The translations under genes and the position numbers were made by a program. This document shows positions 20,391-31,312 of a stretch of DNA of 64,000 nucleotides, in pieces; positions within the stretch are counted from its first letter, which is position 1, and the number at the start of each line of letters is the position of its first letter. The notes beneath the pieces are model-generated. The model did no database searches. It saw only the letters and a list, made by a program, of their open reading frames with translations, and was not told the DNA's origin. The DNA is from Capronia americana (Eukaryota > Ascomycota > Eurotiomycetes > Chaetothyriales > Herpotrichiellaceae), in the NCBI GenBank assembly GCA_016110215.1, contig JADWQD010000010.1, positions 1,426,001 through 1,490,000 on the forward strand. The letters run 5' to 3'.

Positions 20391-21210
20391 GGCGACGAAT
20401 TGAAATCGACGAGGTTAATAGATGGTGAAAGAAGCCAGTGAAGGCAGGAACAAAGTAACAGAGTCAGGGAAGGATATCTCTGAGCTCCTTACCATCATGA
20501 GGCTTTTGTACAGCACGTTTGCATACACAGTCGTTCCTTCGTCCTCTCCATGTTTCGTACCTCGGCCTTCCATCACTGCCCACAGGAACAACCTTGGGGG
20601 AAGACTCGGAGAGACTGTGAACCCGATCCTCGACTCTAGACCGAATGTAAGATACGAAGGAGGACTCTAGACTTCCAAGAACTTGTACACATGGGCTTAA
20701 AGCCGTAGTAGCCGGTCTTCTGTCGTTCCTGTGGATGTGGAGGAACCCGGTTCTTCTCGTGCACGGCAAGGCCACGGTTCGACATCAGTACGACTTGTCG
20801 TACATTGGTCGCAAATTAGTCGTAAATAAGTCGTACAGTAGTCGTACTTTATTCGTACCATATCTCGGTCTAAGCTGTTCTAGGTAGCCTTTCGGCAACA
20901 TGGTATACGAGTGCAAGCGAGCTCCGGACGAAAAGGGTCTGCCCACTGTCTGGGCTCGTCCTCGTCAACCACCGGGCACGTCCAGAGAAAATCTTGCCTA
21001 GCAAAGTCTCCGGTTTTCATTGCCTGTTTTCCTCTTATTGTCGCTCGTAGATGTGAATATGTCGAATGACCTGACCGGAAGGATTGAGCAAAGCTAGACT
21101 GCTACTATCTGGCCTTCACACAATCCGCACTCGGGCGGGGGTATTAGCTTTGAAGACACGATGCCACCCGAGTGACACGGACAACCGCACTAAATCCGAA
21201 AAGAGCAACG
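20391..21210. other. Divergent promoter region with an 11-bp array
   Basis: An 820-bp shared upstream region of the hydrolase (-) and the Zn2Cys6 regulator (+). No gene was recognised. The repeat array at 20786-20862 is the main structure. Confidence 0.65.
20786..20862. promoter_or_regulatory. Six-unit 11-bp tandem array (GTCGTA core) with an inverted copy
   Basis: Six consecutive 11-bp units start at 20797, 20808, 20819, 20830, 20841 and 20852. They read GTCGTACATTG, GTCGCAAATTA, GTCGTAAATAA, GTCGTACAGTA, GTCGTACTTTA and TTCGTACCATA. Just before them an inverted copy creates the dyad GTACGAC-TT-GTCGTAC (20788-20803). The period is close to one helical turn, so every core faces the same way. 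It lies about 350 bp upstream of the regulator and 400 bp upstream of the hydrolase. It looks like a multi-site operator; a binding factor is not known. Confidence 0.7.
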
Positions 21211-23328
21211 ATGCGGAGGGAGCGAAAGACGTGCACAGAGTGCTCTATGCGACGCCAGAAGTGCGACCGCAAGATCCCATGTGGCCGCTGTATCAATCGA
21301 GGTGTGGGATCAAGATGCTCTCGTGAATGGACGGACCGTTATGACCCGAAGATTCATCGTGTTTACCACAGATCTGCACAGCGACAGGCTTACAGGTACA
21401 GCACATCCCGACCGGTATCGTCCTCTGGCACCCCTGACGAAGCTCCTCGGCCATCTTCAGAATTGAATGCTCCGGTGACTTCGTCTGGCCTCACATTTTC
21501 AGGGCCACGTTCCTCAACACACGAACAGGTTAATTCTACGCGCCTCCCGTCTTCTAGTGCCGTCGCTCTCGGTGACAATGCGGCGTGCGTCCTCGAATTC
21601 GTGAGCTGGGGGCGCTCGAAGCTTTCCGATCGCGATCTCCAAGTGCTTGAGCAACTTGAGGAACGGAGGAATGAGCAAGAAGGCTTTTGTTTGAACTGGG
21701 ATCTCTCTAGTGGTCTCCGCGGTGCTCACGCCGAACAGCTTGCCTACCTGCAGTTGTTGCTTCCTAGCCAAGGTCAGATCTTTCAACTTGTCGAATATCA
21801 CATCGACTCGATATTATGGTATCATGCCTGTTTCCATGGTGCTACCTTCCACCAGGAGCTCCGGGATGCCTACGAGCAATCTGGCGGACTACAGATCAAA
21901 GACACCGATCTGCGCTGGACGGCATTACTATTTTCGATAATGGCAGGAAGCATGGCAAGCGCGACTGAGCAAATGGCCTCTTCGTGGGGATTTTCAAATA
22001 AAGACCGGAGGCGACTCACATCCCACTGGTTCAAGGCGGCTGTTTCGTGCTTGGGTCTAGCAGACTATTTATGCCGACATCACATCCACTCAATCGAGGC
22101 CATTGCCGTCCTGACAATGTCCGCCCATTCTCTCGGGTTCAGCAGCACCCAGCGAACATTACTAGGCGGTGCATTGAAGATCGCGCAAGCTCTTGGTCTC
22201 CAGCGCCTGGGTCCTGAGAGAAACTCCTCCGTCATGCCGAGCTCCACGTCCCAACGAGAGGCAACTCGACAAATTGAACTGGGGAGGAGGTTATGGGGTC
22301 AATTATGCATCCAGGATTGGGCGTCAATTTCTTTCTCGCAGATGTATTCGATACAGCAGCGACACTGCAGCACGACTAAACCGGGTAACTACGACGAACA
22401 AACTGGCCAAGTTCTCCCTGATGAGGTTCCCGCCATTACGAGCTTTGCAAACTTGTTGTTCGATATTTGCGCCATATTACCTCAGGTGCACGATGGATTC
22501 ATCTCGGCGAGTACGCCTCTCACACAATATGAAGAGGTGATGGAATATGACTCTAAAATCAGGACGCTGAACACCGAGTTGCTCCCTGCTTACTTCCAAA
22601 TGTCGGAGCCTGTCGACCCCAAATGGCCCCCCTGGATCCCTTGGGCGCGGCGCCACATTAGGATGGAAATTTCCCATAAGCTTCTCTTGATCCATCGAAG
22701 GTTTCTCATCCGCAGTTTCGCCGATCCCGTCTTTGAATTCACTCGCAGAACTTGTCTTGAGGCGGCAAAAACCATAGTAATGGAAGGGGCGCAACCTGGT
22801 TGGAAAGGGGCGCCAATGTTATGGATTGACCAAGGGTTGATACTCGCAGGTGGCATCACCCTAGCATTGGATATCTTCCATCGAACAAAGGACGAGTCTA
22901 CATATGTGGAGCACCAGCAGCTAGTGGAAACAGCAATAGCTCTGCTACATAAATTCGACAACAGCGTCATGGCTTTACGGGGAGAGACGCTCCTCTATCG
23001 ACTATTATCCGCGTCGGCCAGGCATCCAGTAGACAACACTCCAGTCAGCCATGACAACGGCACGCTCGAGAATTTCGGCGAGGGTTATCCACCCGGGAGA
23101 CAGGAGAAAAGCAACCTGCGGTTCCATCGCGCTTCTCCAACTAACGATACCCTCTCACAGTCTACTCCTTCCGCAGACAGTGGGCAAGGACCAGCGGATG
23201 GCTGTTTTATCAACGCCAGCCCCTTTCCAATCAGGGAGTGGTCGAATCTTTCAACCGATGTCAATACATTTGACCCATTTTTCCAGTATCTGGACTCAAA
23301 CAACAGCTTCCTGTCCGAATATATCTGA
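21211..23328 (+). CDS. Zn2Cys6 fungal transcription factor
   Basis: A single exon of 705 residues. The N-terminal binuclear cluster has cysteines at 8, 11, 18, 24, 27 and 36 (C-X2-C-X6-C-X5-C-X2-C-X8-C) with basic RRQKC and CGRC segments. It is followed by a Ser/Pro-rich linker and a fungal-specific transcription factor domain (about residues 180-560) containing the helix SIEAIAVLTMSAHSLGF. The acidic C-terminus may be the activation region. The ATG at 21211 sits seven residues before the first cysteine; the frame continues upstream only from a GTG. It lies between a hydrolase and a carrier and probably controls one or both, perhaps through the upstream array. That link is inference. Confidence 0.93.
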   Translation: MRRERKTCTECSMRRQKCDRKIPCGRCINRGVGSRCSREWTDRYDPKIHRVYHRSAQRQAYRYSTSRPVSSSGTPDEAPRPSSELNAPVTSSGLTFSGPRSSTHEQVNSTRLPSSSAVALGDNAACVLEFVSWGRSKLSDRDLQVLEQLEERRNEQEGFCLNWDLSSGLRGAHAEQLAYLQLLLPSQGQIFQLVEYHIDSILWYHACFHGATFHQELRDAYEQSGGLQIKDTDLRWTALLFSIMAGSMASATEQMASSWGFSNKDRRRLTSHWFKAAVSCLGLADYLCRHHIHSIEAIAVLTMSAHSLGFSSTQRTLLGGALKIAQALGLQRLGPERNSSVMPSSTSQREATRQIELGRRLWGQLCIQDWASISFSQMYSIQQRHCSTTKPGNYDEQTGQVLPDEVPAITSFANLLFDICAILPQVHDGFISASTPLTQYEEVMEYDSKIRTLNTELLPAYFQMSEPVDPKWPPWIPWARRHIRMEISHKLLLIHRRFLIRSFADPVFEFTRRTCLEAAKTIVMEGAQPGWKGAPMLWIDQGLILAGGITLALDIFHRTKDESTYVEHQQLVETAIALLHKFDNSVMALRGETLLYRLLSASARHPVDNTPVSHDNGTLENFGEGYPPGRQEKSNLRFHRASPTNDTLSQSTPSADSGQGPADGCFINASPFPIREWSNLSTDVNTFDPFFQYLDSNNSFLSEYI

Positions 23329-24206
23329 GTATCTGCACTCCTCATCCAGAGGCAAAGAATGTCTATCATTAAGATGCCTTCTCAAGCAACGTAACTTCTG
23401 CATAGGTGGGCAGTAACAGAGGTGGAGAGCCATACTCGGCATGATAACACCACGTAATCCCGCCTCGACTCGCTCTTGCACAATAACTGAACGACCTGAC
23501 TGTTTCCTGATTCCCATGGTGCTCCAATCAAGCACATGTCCATCAGCGCAATAAACCTCCTGTTCGTGTGCTCTGGTAACTCACTCAGCCGGATTCTCCT
23601 CACTAGCAAGACGGATGTCTCTCTGGCGGGCTTCCCTGGAGCCTTGGCTTATTACCTTGGCGGCATATGGCTGTCCATATAACCGAGTCCCAGACGGGTG
23701 TCCATTCTTCGAAGGCGTTTGCGTGGGATACGAGAACAGGGGGTTGAAGCAAAATGCTGGTAACTGAGTTCAGAGCGAGCCGAAGCTTCGGAAATCCTGG
23801 TACAACCTCAGCCAAAAGTACAAGTCCCACAGTAGTAGCGTGCCAATGCTTTTCTCGCAGTGTCCAGTGGGCCCCGGGGTTAAGATCGCGAAAGTTGAGG
23901 TACGAGAGTCGTACAAACGTTAGAGGAGCTCGTCCACCATTCACCCGCCACCAGCCTCCCGTTTCCCCCAGATCGAGCAGTCTGTATTGACTGGCTGGAG
24001 GTATCCAGTAGCATCTTCCCCAGAAAATGGGGAGCGACCTAGACTGAAGTTCCGGTGGAAACGACCATCATCTGGAGATATAAGAAGACGAATATTCTTC
24101 CCAGGACCCAGGTCGGTCATCCAAGAACAGATCCTTCGCTGTCTATCCGTTCTCGTTAACACCCCTTCCATTAAGCCCGATCTTCTTTTTACTAGGCAGT
24201 CTCAAC
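23329..24206. other. Intergenic region
   Basis: About 880 bp between the regulator and the ACS carrier. A 113-codon minus-strand frame (23603-23944) has no recognisable features. The last 100 bp are CT-rich, as expected of a leader. Confidence 0.5.
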
Positions 24207-25920
24207 ATGGCCGAGCCAGGAGCAGCAAAACCAAACGACCATGTCGACTATCTCGAGTTCACTGAGAACGAAAAGGGGGAAGGTCGTCCCTCCTCGCACG
24301 CAACGATTATCGCTTCTTACAGCGAGGCAGAGCAGACAAGAATCATGCGACGCGTCGATCGCCGCCTTGTCCCCATCCTCGGTCTTCTGTACTTCTGCAG
24401 TCTGATGGATCGTATCAACACTGGCCTTGCTCTCGTCGCGGGCATGGGTGTCGACTTGGAGCTCGTCGGGTATCGATACAATACCATTGTATTGATGTTT
24501 TTCATCACCTCGGCCGTGTTTCAGTTCCCATCGACGGTGCTCATGCGCAAGATAGGTCCTCGTGCCTTCTTGTTCTGGATCACATTCCTATGGGGGCTGA
24601 CTTCGATCGCGATGGGCTTCGTAAGAGACTGGACAGACATGATCCCATTGAGGCTTATCCTGGGCATCTTCGAGGCTGGCCTGTTTCCAGGCTGCCTGTA
24701 CCTTCTCAGCTGTGTAAGTTCCTATTTTTGTCGCGAAGCCACCCGTGTTCGGCGATACTATTGCCGTTGTGGCTGACTCGGGAACAAATCTTCAGTGGTA
24801 CACCCGCTACGAGCTTCAGAAGCGCAATGCTCTTTGGTTCATGATCGGCTCAGCGACCTCTGCGTTTTCCGGCATTCTTTCATATGGCTTTTCTCAAATG
24901 GGCGGCCTCGGTTCTGGCCCGTCGTGGTGGGGAACCCATCTCGGAGCTGGTGGCTACCTACCTGGTATCGCTGGATGGAGGTTTATCTTCATAATGGAAG
25001 GGAGCTTGACATGTGGTATTGCCTTCGTGGCTTACTTCTTCATTGTCAACTTCCCCGAGCTCTCGGCGAATCCAAAATCCTGGAGTGTGCCCTTCTTGAA
25101 CGCAAGGGAATCAGCATTGATCGTCGCCAAAATTGAGAATGACCGACTCGACGTCATTCCCGAAGAGTTCAGCGTTCTGCAATATTTGAAACACGCCCTG
25201 GATCTCAAGGTTCTGGCTTTTGCCACCATCTATGGGCTGAACACCACCGTTACATACGGAATTGCGTACTTCTTGCCGGTCATTCTGAATTCTGGAATGG
25301 GATTCGGTGTTGCGGTGAGTTTTTGGCTTTGTACTTCCGGCGAACCACTTTGACCCTGTGTCTTGGAAGAGGATTTGTGTCCAATAAGCCCGTCTAACTT
25401 TTGGATCTTGCAGGCATCCCAATGTCTCAGCGCTCCCCCGACTCTGTTTGCTGGTATAACAATGATGGTCACCGCATGGTACTCTGACAGGTGCCGCCTG
25501 CGCTCGCCCTTCATCATCTGCCACTCATGCTGCGCGCTGATCGGTCTGGTCCTTCTGGGGTTCCCATCCAACGTTGGTGTTCGATACTTTGGCGCGTTTC
25601 TTGCCGTCTCCGGAGCCAACACAAACATCTCGGCGATCGTCACCTGGCAAGCAAACAACATCCGCGGACAATGGAAACGCGCCATCTGCTCCGCCACACT
25701 CGTACTTGCGGGTAATATTGGCGGAATTATCGGCACAACGGTCTTTCGCACCCAGGACAAACCAAAGTATCGACCAGGTATCTTGACCACCATGACTGCT
25801 TGCGCGTTGATCATTACACTAAGCTTGCTCCTGGATTATAAGTTTATCCGCGCAAATCGACGAGCAGTGGCTGGGGGCAAGGTCATCGGAGGTCTGGAAG
25901 GATTTCGCTACACTCTGTAA
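24207..25920 (+). CDS. MFS transporter, anion:cation symporter (allantoate permease-like) family
   Basis: Three exons (24207-24713, 24796-25314 and 25414-25920) encode 510 residues. The introns (82 and 99 bp) have GTAAGT/GTGAGT donors and CTGAC/CTAAC branch points. The segment RRVDRRLVPILGLLYFCSLMDR before helix 1 and RLILGIFEAGLFPGCLYLLS are hallmarks of the ACS/Dal5 family, which imports organic anions such as allantoate, nicotinate, biotin precursors or dipeptides across the plasma membrane. About 12 helices are visible. It lies downstream of the Zn2Cys6 gene on the same strand, and a substrate shared with the CocE-like hydrolase is plausible but not shown. Confidence 0.93.
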
Positions 25921-26549
25921 TTGTATTTCAGCATCCAAGAGTGGGATCCGATCAATTGGGATTGTTGCAATCTATTAGGACTTCACGAAAACACCACAGT
26001 CGCTAGCTGGGTGGTATCAGAAATGTTCCTTCTGCCACAGGAGGATGAGACAATGTAAATGTGACACAAAGCCATGGTCATACTGCGTATCCCATCCTAT
26101 TAAGTTTTTGCGGCTGCCAGTCATTACCTTGATATTCTATCATTGTGGAGGGAAGAAGTCGTGAACCTGAGTGTCGTAGTGAATGACAGGCGCACAATAT
26201 TAAGCAGGCTTAGAATGATACATAAAGGGGGGAAGGGCTTGGCGCAGTGCATCTTCTTCACAAATGCGCCTCCGTACTGTCACGGAACAACTTTCATCCG
26301 TACATCACGTCATGTCTTTGATTCGCCGTACCAAGAGTGCGGATGTGCTGCGCAAGGCAGCCCTCATCCAGTGTCATTGGGAGGGGCGACTGGCACGGGA
26401 GATCCCGTGGACTCAAACTGGCCCTACCATCAACTGCCTCTTCCTCCTCTTTAAGATTATAGAAGGTGGCCTCCTTCGTGCCGACGAAACGCCCGCCGAG
26501 TTCAACGAGCGGATCCAACAAGCCTACCATCTCTATCTAAACGAGCGCG
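25921..26549. other. Intergenic region
   Basis: About 630 bp. It contains the second copy of the 49-bp repeat (26344-26392). An open frame from 26264 that crosses the next gene's first exon in another frame is not supported. Confidence 0.5.
26344..26392. repeat. 49-bp dispersed repeat, copy 2
   Basis: Partner of 18324-18372 (39 of 49 identical, same orientation), 8 kb away and also noncoding. Confidence 0.5.
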
Positions 26550-27504
26550 ATGTCGTGGGCCGGCTTCAAAAAGGGCGTCAACCGGGCGACGACCCAGGTG
26601 ATGATGAAGACCGGGCAGGTGGAGAGGACCAACGACCGGGACTACGAGGTCGAGGAGAGGTGAGCCGGAGCTGACCTGAGGATGAACTCACCCATGGCTG
26701 ACCGCGGTCCTGCAGACGCTACAGAACCATGGAATCAGCAGCGAACCGCCTGCAAAAGGAAGCGAAGGGATATCTGGACAGCCTGCGAGGTGAGCTTACA
26801 CTCAATGAACCGCGAGGATCCGGGACTGACTGCGCCTCCTCTACAGCAATGACCGCCTCCCAGATGAGAATCGCCGAGACAATCGACGCATTCTACGGCG
26901 ACGCTGGTACTAAAGATGGAGTTTCCCGATCATACAAACAGGCCGTCGAGGATTTAGACGCCGAAACGATCAAGGCACTTGATGGCCCCTACAGGTATGC
27001 TGGCTGTCTTACCGTCCTCTCACTTCCGGCTCACTGACCAATTCCCACAGAGCAACTGTCCTCGAACCGATCTCCCGCTTCTGCGCTTACTTTCCCGACA
27101 TCAATGAATGCATCAAGAAGCGAAACAACAAACTCCTCGACTACGACTCCATGCGCTCCAAGGTCAAGAAACTGGTGGAAAAGCCCGACAAGGACGTGAC
27201 CAAGCTCCCGCGCGCAGAGCGAGAAGCCGACATGGCCAAACAAGCATACGAACAACTCAACGAGCAGCTCTTCACCGAACTTCCGCAACTCATCGATCTC
27301 CGTGTCCCGTACCTCGACCCCAGCTTTGAGGCTCTCGTCAAGATCCAGCTCAGATTCTGCGCAGAAGCATACAGCCGCATGGCACAGGTTCAGCAGTATT
27401 TGGATCCAGAAACCAGAGACCAGTATGCCCGCGGCGACTTGGATAATCGCGTTGAGCAGGTCCTTTCGGAAATCAGAGATCTGACCATTGCTGGAACGGT
27501 CTAA
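26550..27504 (+). CDS. hob3: Rvs161/Hob3-type BAR domain protein
   Basis: Four exons (26550-26659, 26716-26789, 26847-26994 and 27051-27504) give 261 residues. The three 56-57-bp introns each have a CTGAC branch point. It begins MSWAGFKKGVNRATTQ, the amphipathic start of Rvs161-class N-BAR proteins. The BAR helices fill nearly the whole chain (for example RRYRTMESAANRLQKEA and YFPDINECIKKRNNKLLDYD). There is no SH3 domain, which separates it from Rvs167. Members dimerise with the Rvs167 class to shape and scission endocytic membranes and organise cortical actin. Length and intron layout fit an intact orthologue. Confidence 0.95.
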
Positions 27505-27965
27505 GCCCACTTTCTACATTTTCACTTTTTCAAAGACCAATTCTGCACTGCGTTGAGCTTCTCTTTTTCAATCCGACTACAAACTACGCTCAACCCAACA
27601 AACAACTTCTACAGGAATCCTTTCATGAGCTTGCTGGATGGAATGATGGAGTGGAATGGGAGCGAAGTGCTCACTGCGGTGAATGGGAGTGGTCTGCTCG
27701 CCCACTCAGGGCACCAAAGCATAGCGTTGGCGTTACCATGGCGGGCACAGAGCACATAACCGAGAGCTAGACAGCATTCCACCACTCAGTTGCAAGGCTG
27801 AGCAACAGCACCGAGAGCTGACACGCTCTCATAATATCATAGTGCTTAAGAACAAAAGCCACCAGTTCCAGTGTTCCTGCATTGCCGTTTTATATATATG
27901 CTTCCCATAGCCGCCTGCAAGGCAAACCTGCTCCCCCTCAAAGGAAAAAGGACGACATTCACAGG
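27505..27965. other. Convergent intergenic region
   Basis: About 460 bp between the 3' ends of the BAR and ETF-beta genes. Nothing is recognised. Confidence 0.5.
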
Positions 27966-28870
27966 CTAGAGGGCGCCCAGCTCCTTCAACTTCGCAATCA
28001 TGCCATCCACATCCTCGACCTTCCCACCACCCTGTCTGACGGGCGGTTCCTCAACCTTGACGGTCTTCAACCTTGGGGTCCCATCGACGCCATAATCGCC
28101 CAGCGACTTCTTCTCCAACTTCTTCTTCTTTGCCTTCATGATGTTCGGCAGACTCGCGTACCGCGGCTCGTTGAGCCGTAAATCCGTCGTGATGATCATC
28201 GGCAACTTTGCCTTCAGCGTCTCCGAACCGCCGTCGACCTCCCTTTCCACGGTGACGGTGTCGTTCTCGATCGAGACCTTGCTCGCCTGAGTCGCCTGCG
28301 GCCAGTTCAACAAGCCCGCAAGCATCTGCCCTGTCTGGCCGCTATCATCGTCAATGGCCTGCTTCCCCAGGATAATCAGATTACTGTTCTCCTTCTCCGC
28401 AATCGCCTTCAACAGCTTCGCCACGCCGAGCGGCTCGAGAGCTTTATCCTCCGGCACGTCGACGTGGATGCTCCGGTCCGCACCCATGGCCATGGCCGTG
28501 CGTAGGGTGTCTGCGCATTTTGCCGGGCCCGCGGACACGGCAAGGATCTCCTCGACGGGGGACTTGCGCTCTCGTAGCCGCACGGCTTCTTCGATGGAGA
28601 GTTCGTCGAAGGGGTTGAGCGAGTGTTTGACGCCCGAGGTTTCGACACCCGTGCGGTCAGATTTCACGCGCGGTTTGACCTGATCGATAGAGCATGGTAA
28701 GAATAAGCTGACGGAGTGGTTGAGGGCAGACGCAGGCGAAGCGCATCTGACAAACGGAGAAGCGAAGAGGGAGAGAGAAGAGAGAGCATCAAAGGAATAT
28801 AGTATTGTAGACTCACAGCATAGTCAATGACCCTCTTGACGGGGACCAATATCCGTAACTTGGACGACAT
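27966..28870 (-). CDS. Electron transfer flavoprotein subunit beta
   Basis: Two exons (complement 28817-28870 and 27966-28679) give 255 residues; the 137-bp intron starts GTGAGT and ends CAG. It begins MSSKLRILVPVKRVIDYAVKPR, and the ETF-beta signature appears in NPFDELSIEEAVRLRE and in the region around LKAKLPMIITTDLRLNEPRY. The IILGKQAIDDDSGQTGQMLA segment is the AMP-binding part. The protein pairs with ETF-alpha in the mitochondrial matrix and passes electrons from acyl-CoA dehydrogenases to ETF-ubiquinone oxidoreductase. As in other ETF-beta proteins, no classic cleaved presequence is evident. It is divergent from the eL39 gene. Confidence 0.96.
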
Positions 28871-29363
28871 GTTGCGCTCTATTGCCCCCGATACTCCACA
28901 AGCAGACCCCAAGGACGAGTACAGTATGCAGCCAGCCGGTCAACGCACCGACGCTCGAATCAAATCGTTTCTTATGAGCGCTTGCAGCCGGGAAAGCTGG
29001 AGATATAAGGGAGAGATAGATATAGAGAGAGGAGTGAGCTGAGTTGTCCCCAACTTCAGAACCTAGAACTTAGAAAAGATCTAAATCCAAGCTCCCACTC
29101 CTCGAAAGCCCGCAATCGGAGAAACGAAACCGAACCTCGACAGCCTCGGCGGGTAGCATCGGTGACGGCATCAACTCGGCGTCTGTCCACCATCCCTGCG
29201 ACTGAATAGGGCAGGTTCCCCGACGCAAAGCTTGGCAAGCGCCAAGCCCACAGGTGGTGCGAAATTTCGGGCAACATGACAGCGCAGCCCGGTCGGATGT
29301 AGTCGAAGCTCACGATCAATCCCTCTACCAAAGCCCAATTCGGTCTCGCACCAAGAAGTCAAG
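28871..29363. other. Divergent promoter, ETF-beta / eL39
   Basis: About 490 bp shared upstream of the two genes. No further element was identified. Confidence 0.55.
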
Positions 29364-29945
29364 ATGCCGGTACGTTACGCTGTGTTACTCCCGTCCATCA
29401 GCCTTGACGAGCACGCAACAAATTCGAAAGCCTCTGGTCGAAGAAACATCACTTGAGCCTCGAAAGCCAATGCACCCCTCCCTTCCCTCGTTCAAATGTT
29501 GCCTGCCCATCTCAACCGTATGTCGAAAGAGACGGCGAACTGACTAACGTGGGATCAATACATACAGAGCCACAAATCCTTCCGCACGAAGCAGAAGCTC
29601 GCGAGGGCGCAGAAGCAGAACCGACCTATCCCGCAGTGGATCCGTCTGAGGACCGGGAATACCATTAGGTGAGTCGCTCATCCTCGCCTTCATCTTCACC
29701 GTCCTCCTCCTACAAGCCCTCGGATACGACATACAAGTTTGAGGAAGGTCGAGAAAGAAAAGAGCGGGATCAACCACGTCCGCGGGCCCTGGCAGAGAGA
29801 TGCGCAGTCTGGTCGGAGATTGGACTCGAAATCAGACTCAATCCCCCACGCCCTGCAGAAACAGACGTGCTGACGTTCGTGTGTCTTCATTAACAGATAC
29901 AACGCGAAGCGGAGACATTGGCGCAAGACCAGAATCGGCATCTAA
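29364..29945 (+). CDS. rpl39: 60S ribosomal protein eL39
   Basis: Three exons (29364-29369, 29568-29668 and 29897-29945) encode 51 residues, the exact family length. The first coding exon is only six bases (Met-Pro). The introns are 198 bp (CTAAC branch point) and 228 bp (CTGAC). The protein starts MPSHKSFRTKQKLARAQKQ and ends HWRKTRIGI, unmistakable for eL39, a small basic protein lining the large-subunit exit tunnel. The introns are long for this locus, as is common in fungal ribosomal protein genes. I looked for box C/D or H/ACA elements in intron 2 and saw none. Confidence 0.97.
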
Positions 29946-30759
29946 ATGACTCAGGATTCGGACCCGGCCTCGCTCCCACCACTTCCAGGCCGATCAGATT
30001 TCGACTTCCAATCACATTCGATATCAATGCAATTGCAAAATTCGCGACACTTGGTGCTGATGGGACGGAGGAAGGATGAGTCTACAGAATTTGTCGATTG
30101 AGGATGGAGGTTGAAGATCGGATGTGAGCATGGTTCCGGGACCTTTCTGCTAGCATGTGGTGGGCGTGGTCAACTTCGCTATGCATCAAGTCAACGAGGT
30201 CGAACTGCCGGCATGGAATGGGGGAAGACTAGAGCAACTCCGAGATATGCCATGGCGTGAATGTCTCAGGCAGTCGCTTGGCCATGAACACGCAATGAAA
30301 AGAAACTCAACTTGAGAGCTCTGTTTTGGCTATTATCATTCCATTTCCTTGGTAAGAATAACGTGACGTGAGAATTGAAGGGCCTGTGGGAACGCGACTC
30401 TATCGACTATCGGGTGTCTACATCAGGAACTTATGTAGCCGGCAATAGTTAACCGCAGGGCCTGCACCACTTTTCAACCCGCCTGCTGGAAGTATGCATT
30501 ATTCGCGCCATCGCAGACGAAGCCCGAGTGGAAGTCGATCGTATTCTAGACCTCCGGCCGTGAGAGTCGTGCAGTCATCACTTCCAAGTCTCACTTCCAC
30601 CAACCAAATGGCCACTCCGGTGCACACCGCATGATGCATGGTTGTCAAAACGCCTTGAACGCCACTTTCCTGTAGATGCAATCTTGAGAAGAATCGACCA
30701 GCTGCTCATCGGCTGTGAAATAGTTAGCAGGGTAGACGATATGAAGAGGGAGGTACCGC
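29946..30759. other. Convergent intergenic region
   Basis: About 810 bp between the 3' ends of eL39 and Skp1. Some of it must be 3' UTR. No gene or repeat is seen. Confidence 0.5.
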
Positions 30760-31312
30760 TTACTCCTCAGCCCACTCATTCTCCCGGCGGATCTGATCCT
30801 CCTCCTCAGGAGTGAAGTCATTCTGAATGTTGAAGGTTTTGCGGATCTCCTCAGGTGATTTCCCCTTGATCATGTTCGCGACAGTCTTGCAGCCAACGTC
30901 CAGAAGGGCTTTGATATCGAGATAGTTTGCTGCGAGGATGATCTCGAACAGCATTTCCTGATCGACTTGCATGAACTTCTGGTCCCACTCCTCGATGTCC
31001 GTAGTCTTCTTGCGCGAATCGGAGTCGTCTTCGTTCGACGCAGGGGGGTCGTGCTTGTGGTGGGTGCACCACTCAATGACCTTTTTCAGGACAGCGGCAT
31101 TGACGTTGGGAATGGGGATAGCCTCTTCCATGGCATCTTCACCAAGATCACCAACCATGTTCTTGATGAGCACAGACTTTTCGGCGACATCGCGATCTGT
31201 GACCCGTAAGCTTTAGTCGGCGCAAGAGGACCAGAACGAAGTACTTACCGACAGTGATATCTTCGCCATCTGAGCTCTGCAACATGAGTTTCTTGGAGTT
31301 TTCCGAAGACAT
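30760..31312 (-). CDS. skpA: SCF ubiquitin ligase subunit Skp1
   Basis: Two exons (complement 31249-31312 and 30760-31196) give 166 residues, with a 52-bp intron. The BTB/POZ-like fold (residues 5-110) includes the segments IEEWDQKFMQVDQEMLFEIILAA and NYLDIKALLDVGC. The C-terminal Skp1 helices IKGKSPEEIRKTFNIQNDFTPEEE and NEWAEE bind F-box proteins. Skp1 links cullin-1 to F-box receptors for ubiquitination in nucleus and cytosol. A short acidic insertion (SNEDDSDSRKK) lies in the middle loop, as in other fungi. Intact orthologue. Confidence 0.97.

Noticed and set aside
26264..26674. 136-codon frame overlapping the BAR gene start
   Set aside because: It shares bases with BAR exon 1 in a different frame and loses sense at the intron. 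The BAR reading is clearly the coding one.
29669..29896. Possible snoRNA in eL39 intron 2
   Set aside because: No convincing box C (RTGATGA) and box D (CTGA) pair or H/ACA arrangement could be found.
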